A stretch of 64,000 nucleotides of DNA from Paraburkholderia sp. BCC1885 (GCF_900996235.1 NZ_CAAJGM010000199.1:1-64000), one strand, 5' to 3'; numbered from the stretch's first letter, positions 50,945 through 60,541 are shown. The notes: generated from the sequence alone by a model not told the origin. Made by a program: numbers and translations.

Positions 50945-52422
50945 GCGGATCGATTCCAGTCAACCCGGTCGCGATGGCCGTCTTTATCTTTTTCTTCCTG
51001 CTGGTCACGGTGGTGGGTTTCTTCGCGGCGCGCTGGAAGCGCGGCGACCTCACGCAATTGCACGAGTGGGGCCTCGGCGGCCGCCAATTCGGCGTGATCA
51101 TTTCGTGGTTTTTGGTGGGCGGCGATTTCTACACCGCCTATACGGTGATTGCCGTACCCGCGCTGGTGTATTCGGTGGGGGCGTATGGTTTCTTCGCGCT
51201 GCCTTATACGATCATCGTGTATCCGTTCGTGTTCGCGGTGATGCCCAAGCTATGGAAGATCGCGCACGCGAAAAATCACATCACGGCGGCGGACTATGTG
51301 GAAGGCGAGTACGGCGGCAAGTGGTTCCCGGCTGCGGTGGCGCTGACCGGCATTATCGCCACCATGCCGTATATCGCGCTGCAACTGGTGGGCATGCAGG
51401 TAGTGATCAAGGGTTTGGGCGTGAACGGCGAACTGCCGCTGATCGTCGCCTTCGTGATCCTCGCGCTCTACACGTACACGAGCGGCCTGCGCGCGCCGGC
51501 GATGATCGCCTTCGTCAAGGACATCATGATCTACATTGTCGTGATCGCGGCAGTGTGGCTGATTCCGTCGAAACTCGGCGGCTACGGCCAGGTGTTCGAT
51601 GCGGCTGACCATTACTTCAAGGCGAAGGGCGGCGCGACCGGCATCATCCTCAAGCCCACGCAGTTCACGGCGTATGCCTCGCTCGCACTCGGCTCGGCGC
51701 TGGCGGCCTTCATGTATCCGCATACGATGACGGCGGTGCTGTCGTCCGCGTCCGCGGCGACGGTGCGCAAGAACGCAATCTTCCTGCCGGCGTACACGCT
51801 GCTGCTCGGCCTGATCGCGCTGCTCGGCTATATGGCGATTGCGGCCGGCATTCACGTGCAGTCGGCCTCGGATGTCGTGCCGGCGCTGTTCGGCACGCTG
51901 TTCCCGTCGTGGTTCGTCGGCTTTGCGGCGGCGGCGATTGCGATTAGTGCGTTGGTGCCGGCAGCCATCATGTCGATTGGCGCGGCCAACCTCTTCACGC
52001 GCAATCTGTGGCGTCCGATCGTCTCGCCGAATATGACTTCCGGCGCGGAAGCATCGACGGCGAAGATCGTCTCGCTGGCGGTGAAGTTCGGCGCGCTGCT
52101 GTTCATCGTGTTCCTGCCCACGCAGTACGCGATCGACCTGCAACTGCTCGGCGGCGTGTGGATCCTGCAGATTTTCCCGGCTATCGTGTTCTCGCTGTAC
52201 ACGCGCCGCCTGAACACGCCGGGGCTGTTCCTCGGCTGGCTGGTGGGGATCGTGCTGGGTACGGCGCTGGCGATCTCGCAAGGTCTCAAGCCGGTGTTCG
52301 CGCTGCATCTGGGCGGTGCGACGTATCCGCTGTATATCGGCCTGATCGCGCTGGCGGCGAATATCGTGGTGACGTTCGTGGTGTCGATGGCGACACCGAA
52401 GCGGGCAAGCGTTAGCGCTTAA
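50941..52422 (+). CDS. mctP: Sodium:solute symporter (MctP-type monocarboxylate transporter)
   Basis: 493 residues from ATG at 50941. Thirteen or so membrane segments; conserved SSF-family segments are seen, for example LHEWGLGGRQFGVIISWFLVGGDFYTAYTVIAVPA near 38-72 and GLRAPAMIAFVKDIMIYIVVIAAVWL near 181-206. Known relatives take up lactate, pyruvate, propionate or other monocarboxylates with sodium. The preceding DUF3311 protein is the usual companion. The exact substrate is inferred. Confidence 0.87.
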   Translation: MSGSIPVNPVAMAVFIFFFLLVTVVGFFAARWKRGDLTQLHEWGLGGRQFGVIISWFLVGGDFYTAYTVIAVPALVYSVGAYGFFALPYTIIVYPFVFAVMPKLWKIAHAKNHITAADYVEGEYGGKWFPAAVALTGIIATMPYIALQLVGMQVVIKGLGVNGELPLIVAFVILALYTYTSGLRAPAMIAFVKDIMIYIVVIAAVWLIPSKLGGYGQVFDAADHYFKAKGGATGIILKPTQFTAYASLALGSALAAFMYPHTMTAVLSSASAATVRKNAIFLPAYTLLLGLIALLGYMAIAAGIHVQSASDVVPALFGTLFPSWFVGFAAAAIAISALVPAAIMSIGAANLFTRNLWRPIVSPNMTSGAEASTAKIVSLAVKFGALLFIVFLPTQYAIDLQLLGGVWILQIFPAIVFSLYTRRLNTPGLFLGWLVGIVLGTALAISQGLKPVFALHLGGATYPLYIGLIALAANIVVTFVVSMATPKRASVSA

Positions 52423-52533
52423 GCCGCTGTTTCGGCCTGGCCGGCTCTGCTTTCAGGGGCCGGCCCGGTTCTGTCCGGTCCCTGCACTGCCCGCTTCGTA
52501 AGCATGTGCAATGCGTTCGCCAACGCCTGGCCC

Positions 52534-52566
52534 ATGCGCGGTTCAATGCGCGGTTCAATGCGTGGC
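52534..52566 (+). repeat. 12-base tandem repeat between mctP and the SRPBCC gene
   Basis: ATGCGCGGTTCA is present twice exactly (52534-52545, 52546-52557) with a third degenerate copy ATGCGTGGC; it runs up to the stop codon of the convergent SRPBCC gene at 52566. Confidence 0.75.
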
Positions 52567-53090
52567 TAATTCCCTTTCGCCGCTTCCGCACGCGTCTTCA
52601 ACGCCGCATTCATCTGCTTCATCAGCGCCGCCGTATCGCTCAAGGCGCCGTCGCTCAGCTTGCCCACGAGGATCCCGCTAAACCGTTCACTCTGAATGAA
52701 GAGCGTGCGATTCCCCTCGGCCGCTTCCACGAGCTGAAATCGATGCTCACCATCGAAGAGTCCCGGTATCCATAGGAATCCTTTCCATTTCAGTTCGCGC
52801 CCGGGGCGCACCGTCAGGACGGTCGGATGAAACACCATCGCGTCCGGACCGGAACCCTCGGCGAATTCGATCACGTTGCCTTCCACCAGCGCGCCGTCGA
52901 GCCGCGAGATCTCCGGATTCCAGCGCGGATAGTCGGCGGTGTCGGTGAGGATCTTCCAGACGGTTTGCGGCGGGCTGTCGATCCAGACCTCGGTCGTGAT
53001 CGAGCCGTCATGATGCAGGGCGAGCAAGGCCACGAAGACGAGGCACAGCAGCCCGGCAATGATAAGAAAAAGTTGCTTGGCGAGTCTCAA
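52566..53090 (-). CDS. SRPBCC (START-like) family protein with N-terminal membrane anchor
   Basis: 174 residues if the TTG at 53090 is used; no ATG or GTG fits better. One N-terminal membrane helix (LFLIIAGLLCLVFVALLAL) anchors a Bet v1/START-like domain: TTEVWIDSPPQTVWKILTDTADYPRWNPEISRLDGALVEGNVI near 32-74 is the classical polyketide-cyclase-type start. Such domains bind hydrophobic ligands. No partner is adjacent. Confidence 0.75.
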   Translation of the reverse strand: MRLAKQLFLIIAGLLCLVFVALLALHHDGSITTEVWIDSPPQTVWKILTDTADYPRWNPEISRLDGALVEGNVIEFAEGSGPDAMVFHPTVLTVRPGRELKWKGFLWIPGLFDGEHRFQLVEAAEGNRTLFIQSERFSGILVGKLSDGALSDTAALMKQMNAALKTRAEAAKGN

Positions 53091-53188
53091 GGGAAGTTCT
53101 CAACGACAGGCAAACGCAACGGCACGTAAAGGCACGTAAAAGGGACTGGACGCCTGAGCGCATTCAGCGTCCAGTCCCTGCGCGCCGC

Positions 53189-55384
53189 CTAATGCTTCGG
53201 CTGGAAGCCCGGCTCGCCCATCTGCCAGAGCGCGAACGACCACTCGTCGGCGAGCTGGTTGGCGCGTTGCGACACGCTCGAACCCATGCCGTGGCCCGCG
53301 TCGTAGTCGATGCGCAACAGCACCGGCCGGCCGCTGCTCGTCGCCGCCTGCATGCGCGCGGCCATCTTCAGCATATGCCACGGCGACACGCGCGGGTCGT
53401 TAGCGCCCGTCGTGAAGATGATGGCCGGATACGGCGTGCCGTCATGCACGTGCGCGTAGGCGCTCATCGCGTAGAGGCCGTGGAAACCCGCCTCATCCGA
53501 CGCCGAACCCATCTCCGGCACGTTCGGCGGCCCATTCGGTTCCGTTTCGAAGCGCAAGGCGTCGGACAGGCCGACGTCGTCCATCACCACGCGGAACAGC
53601 GCCGGATTGATCTCCATGGCGCCGCCCATCGGAATGCCGCCGGCGCTGGCGCTATTCGCCGCGAGGAACTTCGACTGCGTGTAGTGCTGGTCGATCATGT
53701 ACTGCGCGCTCGAATTGAAGTCGAGCATCGTATTGATCTTGGTGAGCTTCTGACCGGCACGGTGCCACGCATCGCCATACTCGCCGCCGCCGCGCATATG
53801 CGACACCGCCACGATGCCGCCATGCGCGAGCCACGCCTGCCATTGCGGGCGATACACCGGATCCATCGACAGCCCATAGCTGCCGTAGCCGAATACGATG
53901 GTCGGATGCGAGCCGTCGCGCTTCACACCCTTCTGCGCGATGATCGACACCGGCACGCGCGTGCCGTCGTAGCTGGTGGCGAATTCGTCGTGCGCCTCGA
54001 AGGCGTCGGATTCCGTCTTCGACGGCGGAATCAGGCCCGTATCGGTTGCCGCGTTTGACTTCGGATCGTAGGCGAATTCACGCGGCGCCTTGACCCAGCC
54101 CTGCAGGCTGAACATCGCGCCCGGCTGGCGCGGATCGGTGCGCAGGCCGGCCACCGTGCCGCCAAACGGCAACGGGATATCCTGGGTTTCCTTGCCGTCG
54201 AATGAGACGCGCTTCAACTGGAAACTGGCGCCCACGCGTTCACCGACGTACATCGCGTCGCTACCCAGCGCAAAGGCGTCGATCACGTTCGCGCCTTCCG
54301 GCACGACCACGTCGGCGTGCGCGAGATCCGGATGTGCCGCCGGCAGCGACAGAATCTGGAAGCGCGAGGCGCCCTTCTCGGACAGCAGATAGAGACGATC
54401 GCCGCGCAGTTGCACGTCGGTCACGCCGTCTTCCGTCGTGGCGATCTTCTGCCACGGCGTATCCGCGCCGTGAATCTGGTCGAGACGCGCGACGTAGAAG
54501 ATGTTCGGGTTGTTGTCCATGTTGTGATTCACCACCGCCACGGCATACGGCGAATCCGGCGCCAGCAGCACGTAAGTGCCCTGACCTTCGGCGACGTCGA
54601 GCTTCGTCGACACGCCGCGGCCGAACACGGCTTCGTCGCCGTCGCCGTTGGTGTTCTGGCCGAGCGTATGGATAAACGTCACGGCGTTGTACTCGGTCTT
54701 CGACAACGGCGTATCCGGCCCCGCCTTCGGATAGCGCAGATAGAAGAACGAGCGGTTGTCGTTGCGCCAGGAGACGACGCAGTCCGAGGTGCGGTCGATG
54801 GTCTCGGCCAGGTCGCTGCCGGTCTGGAGATCGATCACATGCAGCACGCTCTTTTCGGAGCCGCCTTCGGAGATGCCATAGGCGACGTAGCGGCCGTCCC
54901 ACGAAGGTGAATACCAGTCGAGCGCGACGTGATGCGCGCTGTCTTTAGCGAGCTTGGCGGGGTCGACCAGAACGTGTTCTTCGCCGCTCACGCCGTCGCG
55001 ATACGCGAGCTTGGGCAGGTTGGCGCCCGGCTCCATCACCTGATAGAAGATACGCTCGCCGCGACGCGTGAAGTCGCCGCGATGCAGGTCGTTGCCCATC
55101 AGCGTTTCGATGCTTTGCGCCATGGCGGCGCGGCCTGGAATCGCGTCGAGCACCTTGCGCGTGTAGGCCGCCTGGCCTTTCATCCAGCTCTGGACTTCCG
55201 GGTCCTTCAGGTTTTCCATGTAGCGGTAGTTGTCCACTACCGGCGTGCCGAAGTAGGTATCCGTGACCGGGCGCACAGGCGCCACCGGCGGACCGTCGGC
55301 TGCCTGCGCCGCGCCGGCGGCAGCGGCAGCGGCGAGCAGGGCGGAAGTCAGCGTAACGGCCAGAAAAGACTTGTTGGGTTTCAT
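53189..55384 (-). CDS. Prolyl oligopeptidase family serine peptidase (S9), copy 1
   Basis: 731 residues with a cleavable signal peptide (LTSALLAAAAAAGAAQA), so periplasmic or exported. An N-terminal beta-propeller (residues about 30-430) is followed by an alpha/beta hydrolase domain. The nucleophile is Ser in ANSASAGGIPMGG near 570, Asp lies in TTGANDPRVSPW near 675, and His in DYDAGHGMGSS near 710: a complete Ser-Asp-His triad, with Ala replacing the usual Gly before the nucleophile. Cleaves short proline-containing peptides in known relatives. Tandem with a close paralogue 115 bases upstream. Confidence 0.92.
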   Translation of the reverse strand: MKPNKSFLAVTLTSALLAAAAAAGAAQAADGPPVAPVRPVTDTYFGTPVVDNYRYMENLKDPEVQSWMKGQAAYTRKVLDAIPGRAAMAQSIETLMGNDLHRGDFTRRGERIFYQVMEPGANLPKLAYRDGVSGEEHVLVDPAKLAKDSAHHVALDWYSPSWDGRYVAYGISEGGSEKSVLHVIDLQTGSDLAETIDRTSDCVVSWRNDNRSFFYLRYPKAGPDTPLSKTEYNAVTFIHTLGQNTNGDGDEAVFGRGVSTKLDVAEGQGTYVLLAPDSPYAVAVVNHNMDNNPNIFYVARLDQIHGADTPWQKIATTEDGVTDVQLRGDRLYLLSEKGASRFQILSLPAAHPDLAHADVVVPEGANVIDAFALGSDAMYVGERVGASFQLKRVSFDGKETQDIPLPFGGTVAGLRTDPRQPGAMFSLQGWVKAPREFAYDPKSNAATDTGLIPPSKTESDAFEAHDEFATSYDGTRVPVSIIAQKGVKRDGSHPTIVFGYGSYGLSMDPVYRPQWQAWLAHGGIVAVSHMRGGGEYGDAWHRAGQKLTKINTMLDFNSSAQYMIDQHYTQSKFLAANSASAGGIPMGGAMEINPALFRVVMDDVGLSDALRFETEPNGPPNVPEMGSASDEAGFHGLYAMSAYAHVHDGTPYPAIIFTTGANDPRVSPWHMLKMAARMQAATSSGRPVLLRIDYDAGHGMGSSVSQRANQLADEWSFALWQMGEPGFQPKH

Positions 55385-55498
55385 TCAAGGTTCCAAAGGA
55401 ATGAGGCGCCGCAAGATTACCAAGACTTGCGGCAGGCCGCCTAGTTGTTAAAAAAGGTGCGGACGCACGGGCTCGCATACGTCCGCTTTGCCAGCGGG

Positions 55499-57685
55499 TT
55501 ATTGCTGCGGCTGGAAGCCTTGCGCGCCCATCTGCCAGAGTGCGAATGACCACTCGTCGGCAAGCTGGTCGGCCGCTTGCGAGAGGCTCGAACCGATGCC
55601 GTGGCCCGCGTCATAATCGACGCGCAACAGCACCGGACGGCCACTGCTGGTCGCCGTCTGCACGCGCGCCGCCATCTTCAGCATGTGCCAGGAGGCGACA
55701 CGCGGATCGTTGGCGCCGGTCGTGAACAATACCGCCGGATACGGCGTGCCGTCATGCACGTGGGCATAGGCGCTCATCGAATAGAGGCCGTGAAAGCCGC
55801 TTTCCGTCGAGGTCGAGCCGAACTCCGGCACGTTCGGCGGACCGTTGGGCTCGGTTTCGTCGCGCAAGGTGTCGGAGTCGCCGACGTCGTCGAGAATCAC
55901 GCGGAATAAGCCCGGATCGATCTCCAGCGCGCCGCCCATCAGGATGCCGCCGGCGCTCGCGCTATTGGCCGCGAGGAACTTCGACTGCGTGTAGTGCTGG
56001 TCGATCAGGTACTGCGCGCTCGCGTTGAAATCGAGCATGGTGTTGATCTTGGTGAGCTTCTGACCGGCGCGGTGCCACGCATCGCCATACTCGCCGCCGC
56101 CACGCACATGCGCCACCGCGACGATGCCGCCCTGCGCGAGCCACGCCTGCCACGTCGCGTCGTAGAACGGATCCATCGAGGTGCCATAGCTGCCGTAACC
56201 GATCACCATGGCCGGATGCGAGCCGTCGCGCTGCACGCCCTTGCGCGCGATGATCGATACGGGAATGCGCGTGCCGTCGTAGCTGGTGGCGAACTCGTCG
56301 TGCGCCTCGATCTGGTCCGACTCGGTCTGCGCCGGCGGGATCAGGTTCGTGTCGGTCGTGGAGCGGGTGGCCGGATCAAAGGCCAGTTCACGCGGCGCCT
56401 TGACCCAGCCTTGCAGGTTGAACATGACGCCAGCCTGACGCGGATCGGTCGTCAAACTGGCAACCGTGCCAGCGAACGGCAAGCCGATTGCCTGGTTGTC
56501 CTTGCCGTCGAACGAGACACGCTGCAGCTGAAAGCTCGCACCCGCGCGCTCGGCGATGTAGATCGCATCGCTGGCGAGATCGAACGAGTCGATCACATTG
56601 GCGCCTTGCGGCACCACCACCTCGGCCTGGGCGAGATCCGCACGATCGAGCGGCACCGAAAGAATCTGGAAACGCGGCGCGCCCTTTTCCGACATGAAGT
56701 AAAGCCGGTCGCCGCGCAGACGCACGCCGGTCACGCCATCTTCGGGACCGGCGATCTTCTGCCAGGGCGTCGCGGCGCCGTCGATCTGCGCGAGCGGCGC
56801 GACGTAGAACGTGTTGGGCGCATCGTCCATGTTGTGATTCGCCACCGCCACCGCATACGGCGAATCGGGCGAGAGCAGCACGTAAGTGCCCTGACCTTCC
56901 GGCACGTCGAGGCTGGCTGACACGCCTTTGCCGAACACTGCCTGATCCGCGTCGCCGTCCACGTTCTGGCCGAGCACGTGAACGAAGGTCACCGCGTTGT
57001 ACTCGGTTTGCGACGGCGGCGTATCGGGTCCGGGCTTCGGGTAACGCAGGTAGAAGAACGAGCGGTTGTCGTTGCGCCAGGAGACGACGCAATCCGACGT
57101 GCGGTCGATGCTCTCCGCGAGTTGCGTGCCGGTGCTCAGATCGACGATATGCAAGACGCTTTGTTCGGAGCCGCCTTCGGACACGCCGTAAGCCACATAA
57201 CGGCCGTCCCATGAGGGCGAAAACCAGTCCAGGGCGAAATGATGCGCGCTGTCTTTAGCGAGCTTCGCCGGGTCCACGAGGATGTGTTCCGCACCGTCGA
57301 TGCCGTCGCGATACGCGAGCTTGGGCAGATTGGCGCCTGGCTCCATCACCTGGTAGAAGAGCCGCGCGCCGCGACGCGTGAACTGATCGCGCCGCAGGTC
57401 CTTGCCGCCCAGCGCGAGGATTTGCCGCGCCAGGGCGGCACGGCCGGGAATCGCATCGAGTACCTTGCGTGTGTAGCGCGCCTGCGCCTTCATCCAGCGC
57501 TGGACCTCGGGATCCTTCAGGTTCTCCATGTAGCGGTAGTTGTCGACCACCGGCGTGCCGAAGTAGGTATCCGTGACGGGCCGCACCGGTGCGGCGGGCG
57601 GACCCTCCGCGGCCTGCGCGGCAGCAGATATGGCGAGCAAGGCGACTGCGAGAGAAACGGCCAGACACGATCTTGTTGGTTTCAT
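55499..57685 (-). CDS. Prolyl oligopeptidase family serine peptidase (S9), copy 2
   Basis: 728 residues from ATG at 57685 (GGAAG upstream; ten further codons are open but have no good site). Same build as the neighbouring copy: signal peptide LAVSLAVALLAISAAAQAA, beta-propeller, and hydrolase domain with ANSASAGGILMGG, TTGANDPRVASW and DYDAGHGIGSS. Long stretches are identical to copy 1 (for example YFGTPVVDNYRYMENLKDPEVQ), so the pair arose by tandem duplication. Differences are spread over surface loops, suggesting functional divergence rather than very recent duplication. Confidence 0.92.
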   Translation of the reverse strand: MKPTRSCLAVSLAVALLAISAAAQAAEGPPAAPVRPVTDTYFGTPVVDNYRYMENLKDPEVQRWMKAQARYTRKVLDAIPGRAALARQILALGGKDLRRDQFTRRGARLFYQVMEPGANLPKLAYRDGIDGAEHILVDPAKLAKDSAHHFALDWFSPSWDGRYVAYGVSEGGSEQSVLHIVDLSTGTQLAESIDRTSDCVVSWRNDNRSFFYLRYPKPGPDTPPSQTEYNAVTFVHVLGQNVDGDADQAVFGKGVSASLDVPEGQGTYVLLSPDSPYAVAVANHNMDDAPNTFYVAPLAQIDGAATPWQKIAGPEDGVTGVRLRGDRLYFMSEKGAPRFQILSVPLDRADLAQAEVVVPQGANVIDSFDLASDAIYIAERAGASFQLQRVSFDGKDNQAIGLPFAGTVASLTTDPRQAGVMFNLQGWVKAPRELAFDPATRSTTDTNLIPPAQTESDQIEAHDEFATSYDGTRIPVSIIARKGVQRDGSHPAMVIGYGSYGTSMDPFYDATWQAWLAQGGIVAVAHVRGGGEYGDAWHRAGQKLTKINTMLDFNASAQYLIDQHYTQSKFLAANSASAGGILMGGALEIDPGLFRVILDDVGDSDTLRDETEPNGPPNVPEFGSTSTESGFHGLYSMSAYAHVHDGTPYPAVLFTTGANDPRVASWHMLKMAARVQTATSSGRPVLLRVDYDAGHGIGSSLSQAADQLADEWSFALWQMGAQGFQPQQ

Positions 57686-57793
57686 GCGCGCTTCCATGGC
57701 AAAGAGGCGCCGCAAGATTACCGCGAGTCAGGCCTCGCCGGATAGAGGTTTGCTACAGGCGCCGACACGGCGCACGCGGCGCGGCCGGTTTTC

Positions 57794-58444
57794 TCAGCTC
57801 GCCGGATTGCTCCAGTCGGTGAGGCCTTCCTTTTTGTTGAGCTCGATGAACGACGGCAAGGCGCGCAAGCGGGTGATGTAGGGCATGAGGTTCGCGCGAC
57901 TGGTTGCCTTGGGCGGCAGGTTGCGGGTCCAGCGCATCAGCATCACGGCGAGAAAATCGACCGTGCTGAGCTTGCCGCCTATGAAGTACGCGCGGCCATC
58001 CGCCAGTTGTTCGCCCATGCGGTCCAGGGCCTGGCCGATGCGCCGTTCTGCGAGCGCGCGGACCGCCTCGGTGCCGGCCGGGTCGCCGTCGCTGTCGGCG
58101 TAAAACCAGTCGCGCATGGCCGGCAGCAGGGTATTGGCGAGATACACCATCCACTCGAACCACTCCGCGCGATCCGCGCAACCAGGCGCGGGCGCAAGAC
58201 CGGCTTCGGGATGACGCTCGGCCAGCAGCATCAGCAACGCGGTCGATTCATGGCGCGGCACGCCGTCGACGATCAGCGTCGGCACGCGCGCCGCCGGATT
58301 CAGCCGTAGATAGTCGGCGCTGTGCTGCGCGCCCTGATTGATGTCGATGAAACATAGTTCAAATGGAAGCCGGGATTCGATCAACATCCAATGCACGGCC
58401 ATGCTGGCCGCGCCCGGCGAGTAATACAGCGTGTAGTTCGTCAT
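57794..58444 (-). CDS. Glutathione S-transferase
   Basis: 216 residues from ATG at 58444. YTLYYSPGAASMAVHWMLIESRLPFEL at the start is the thioredoxin-fold N-domain (the SPGAAS motif is the catalytic region of beta/theta-type GSTs), and RVPTLIVDG..HESTALLMLLAERHP near 53-79 holds the cis-Pro and the glutathione-binding E-S pair. The C-terminal helical domain follows (LSTVDFLAVMLMRW). Conjugates glutathione to electrophiles. Divergent from the LanC-like gene at 58622. Confidence 0.9.
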   Translation of the reverse strand: MTNYTLYYSPGAASMAVHWMLIESRLPFELCFIDINQGAQHSADYLRLNPAARVPTLIVDGVPRHESTALLMLLAERHPEAGLAPAPGCADRAEWFEWMVYLANTLLPAMRDWFYADSDGDPAGTEAVRALAERRIGQALDRMGEQLADGRAYFIGGKLSTVDFLAVMLMRWTRNLPPKATSRANLMPYITRLRALPSFIELNKKEGLTDWSNPAS

Positions 58445-58621
58445 CACTCGACTCCGTGTTCGGTGTTGTGCGACAGCGCCGCCTCGCCCGGAAAGACTCG
58501 CCCGACCTGCCTTCGACAACATTCGCATCCTGAGGCATCATCGCAAACGGCCCGTGGCGCACGGGTCTAGATGATCGGACAGCGGTACGTGTTGCGCAAC
58601 CCCTTCTCACGCGAGGTATGC

Positions 58622-59845
58622 ATGCTTTTCGATCCGGCCCGTCATGAACCGCTGCAGACATTCGCATGGGATGAGGCTCGGGTACGGCAATTCATAACGC
58701 GAATCGTCCGCGAGACCGAGGCGCGCGTGAGCCCGGACGGCCTCTGGCCCACGCACTCCAACGACGCCGACCCCGAAGAGAATCCGCGCGCGCCGCTGAC
58801 GCCGCTCTACCACGGCGCATGCGGCGTCGTCTGGGCCCTCGGCTATCTCGAAGCGCTCGGCGCGGTCGAACTTCAGCGCGATCCGCTGGCGCATGCCGCG
58901 TCGTTACGGGCGTCAAATCGCGCGTGGCTCGAAGCGGATGACAACAGCTTCTTCGGTTCCTTGATGATGGGCGAGACGCCGTGGCTGCTGCTCGAATACG
59001 GACGCGCGCCGGGCGAAGCGCTCGCGCGGCGGCTCGCCGGACTGATCGAAGGCAATATCGACAATCCCACCCGCGAACTCATGTGGGGTTCGCCCGGCAC
59101 GCTGCTGGCCGCGTCGTTTCTGCATGAGCGCACCGGCGACGAACGTTGGGCCGATCTGTTTCGCCGCAGCGCGGCTCAACTCGCCAGCGAACTGAAGTGG
59201 TCGGACGAGCACGGCTGTCATTACTGGACCCAGGATCTGTATGGGCGCGAGGTCGCCTATCTGGACGGCGTACACGGTTTCGTCGGCACGGTGCTGCCAT
59301 TGATACGCGGGCGGCATCTGCTCGACGCATCCAGTTGGAGCGAATGGGAAAGCCGTATCGTCAACACGCTGCAACGAACCGTGACGCTCGAGGATGGCGC
59401 CGCTAACTGGCGCGCATTGCTCACGATGCCCGCAGGCCGTGAAAAGTCCCTGCTGATGCAGTTGTGCCACGGCGCGCCGGGTTTTATCGTGTGCACGGCG
59501 CATCTGCCGAGCCGCGAACTGGACCCGCTGCTGCTTGCGGGCGGCGAGGCTATATGGACCGCCGGGCCGCTCGCCAAAGGCTCCAACCTGTGCCACGGTA
59601 CGGGCGGCAATGGTTACGCGTTCCTCGTGCTCTATCAGCGCACCGGCGAGGTGAAATGGCTCGAACGGGCCCGCGCTTTTGCGATGCACGGCATCGCACA
59701 ATCCGAGGCGGACGAAGCCGCGCATGGCCAGTTGCGCTATTCGCTGTGGACCGGCGACCTCGGCTTTGCGATTTACCTGTGGGACTGTCTGCGGGGCGAG
59801 GCGGCGTTTCCTACCCTGGACGTGTTTTACGGCGCGGCGGCGTAA
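58622..59845 (+). CDS. Stand-alone LanC-like protein
   Basis: 407 residues from ATG at 58622 (GAGG eight bases upstream). The alpha/alpha-toroid of lanthionine synthetase C-like proteins is indicated by repeated GxxG-type turns (YHGACGVVWAL near 63-73, WGSPGTLLAA near 155-164, DGVHGFVGTVLP near 215-226) and the zinc ligands C282 (LCHGAPG) and C324-H325 (NLCHGTGG). H219 matches the catalytic His of NisC. No LanB/LanM dehydratase, transporter or obvious precursor is adjacent. As in eukaryotic LANCL proteins it may add a thiol, possibly glutathione, to dehydro-residues or electrophiles. A GST gene lies next to it, divergent. Confidence 0.85.
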   Translation: MLFDPARHEPLQTFAWDEARVRQFITRIVRETEARVSPDGLWPTHSNDADPEENPRAPLTPLYHGACGVVWALGYLEALGAVELQRDPLAHAASLRASNRAWLEADDNSFFGSLMMGETPWLLLEYGRAPGEALARRLAGLIEGNIDNPTRELMWGSPGTLLAASFLHERTGDERWADLFRRSAAQLASELKWSDEHGCHYWTQDLYGREVAYLDGVHGFVGTVLPLIRGRHLLDASSWSEWESRIVNTLQRTVTLEDGAANWRALLTMPAGREKSLLMQLCHGAPGFIVCTAHLPSRELDPLLLAGGEAIWTAGPLAKGSNLCHGTGGNGYAFLVLYQRTGEVKWLERARAFAMHGIAQSEADEAAHGQLRYSLWTGDLGFAIYLWDCLRGEAAFPTLDVFYGAAA

Positions 59846-60235
59846 TCGGGGGGCGGCCAGGTTCTGGGGCGCAGCGTCACACATGACCAAATATCGGGAA
59901 ATTTCACCATGTGGAACGATTCGTTGCACTACAAAAAATCGTGGTGCATGGCACAAAGCCGCCGTTTCACCATGCCGTCCTACATTCCACGATCCGGAAC
60001 AAACTCAATAAACCATTGTTTTTGAAGAATATTTTTTATCTCTCTGATCTCACTATTAGCGCTTCCCCAGCGGCTTGCCAGACGTAGACTCTTTTACATG
60101 AGCTGGCGTTCTGGAATCAGCGAACCGAGCGGGCTGTGGCAGGCCACCCGCGCGCAGCATTCCAAAAACCGGCCCGCGTCTCACACGCGAGGCCAGCCGG
60201 GAACCGCTTTTTTTATGATGATCGGGAGACGAAAA
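59846..60235. other. 390-base intergenic region, no gene
   Basis: Contains TTTCACCATG twice in direct order (near 59904 and 59967), an AT-rich stretch (60010-60060) and a nested hairpin ending in a T-run at 60208-60214. No supported coding sequence was found. Confidence 0.4.
60169..60214 (+). promoter_or_regulatory. Nested hairpin and T-run upstream of the small protein gene
   Basis: CCGGC (60169-60173) pairs with GCCGG (60196-60200) around an inner stem CGCGT/ACGCG (60175-60179, 60185-60189). Seven bases later follows TTTTTTT. The gap before the T-run is long for an intrinsic terminator; an attenuator in the leader of the gene at 60236 is possible. Confidence 0.35.
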
Positions 60236-60463
60236 ATGAAAGGCTTTCGCTTTGGTTCGACGGAAGGATCGTTCTACATTCTGCCCGGCAAGGACGGCTG
60301 GGAAGCGACTTACGGCAACGAGACGCTGGGCGCGTTCGACAGCCCCCAGCAGGCTGCCGACGACCTCGCCAAGGGGGTGTGCTGCCCGCACCTGTCCGAA
60401 TCCGATACTTCGACGGTTGAGATACCCGAGAAAATCGCCGATTGGGAAATCGTGCACGTTTGA
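60236..60463 (+). CDS. Small soluble protein of unknown function
   Basis: 75 residues from ATG at 60236, GGGAG upstream. Strand-rich first half (FRFGSTEGSFYILPGKDGWEATYGN), then a helix (DSPQQAADDLAKG) and the motif VCCPHLSESDTS with adjacent cysteines. No signal peptide. Looks like a compact conserved domain rather than a secreted peptide. Convergent with the isocitrate dehydrogenase gene; a strong terminator lies between them. Confidence 0.7.
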   Translation: MKGFRFGSTEGSFYILPGKDGWEATYGNETLGAFDSPQQAADDLAKGVCCPHLSESDTSTVEIPEKIADWEIVHV

Positions 60464-60486
60464 TTGATGTCCCCAAAAAGCGCAAC

Positions 60487-60541
60487 GGGCGGGTTGCACG
60501 GCACGTCTTGAACGACGCTACCGTACAACCCGCCCGCTTTT
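60487..60541. terminator. Bidirectional intrinsic terminator
   Basis: GGGCGGGTTG (60487-60496) pairs with CAACCCGCCC (60526-60535), extended inside by ACGG/CCGT; a short T-run follows on the plus strand and TTTTT on the minus side beyond GCGC. It lies between convergent genes ending at 60463 and 60588, so it can serve both. Confidence 0.75.

Noticed and set aside
60236..60463. Precursor peptide for the LanC-like protein
   Set aside because: It has a CC followed by Ser/Thr (VCCPHLSESDTS), but lies 390 bases away. It looks like a folded 75-residue domain without leader/core division, and there is no dehydratase nearby.
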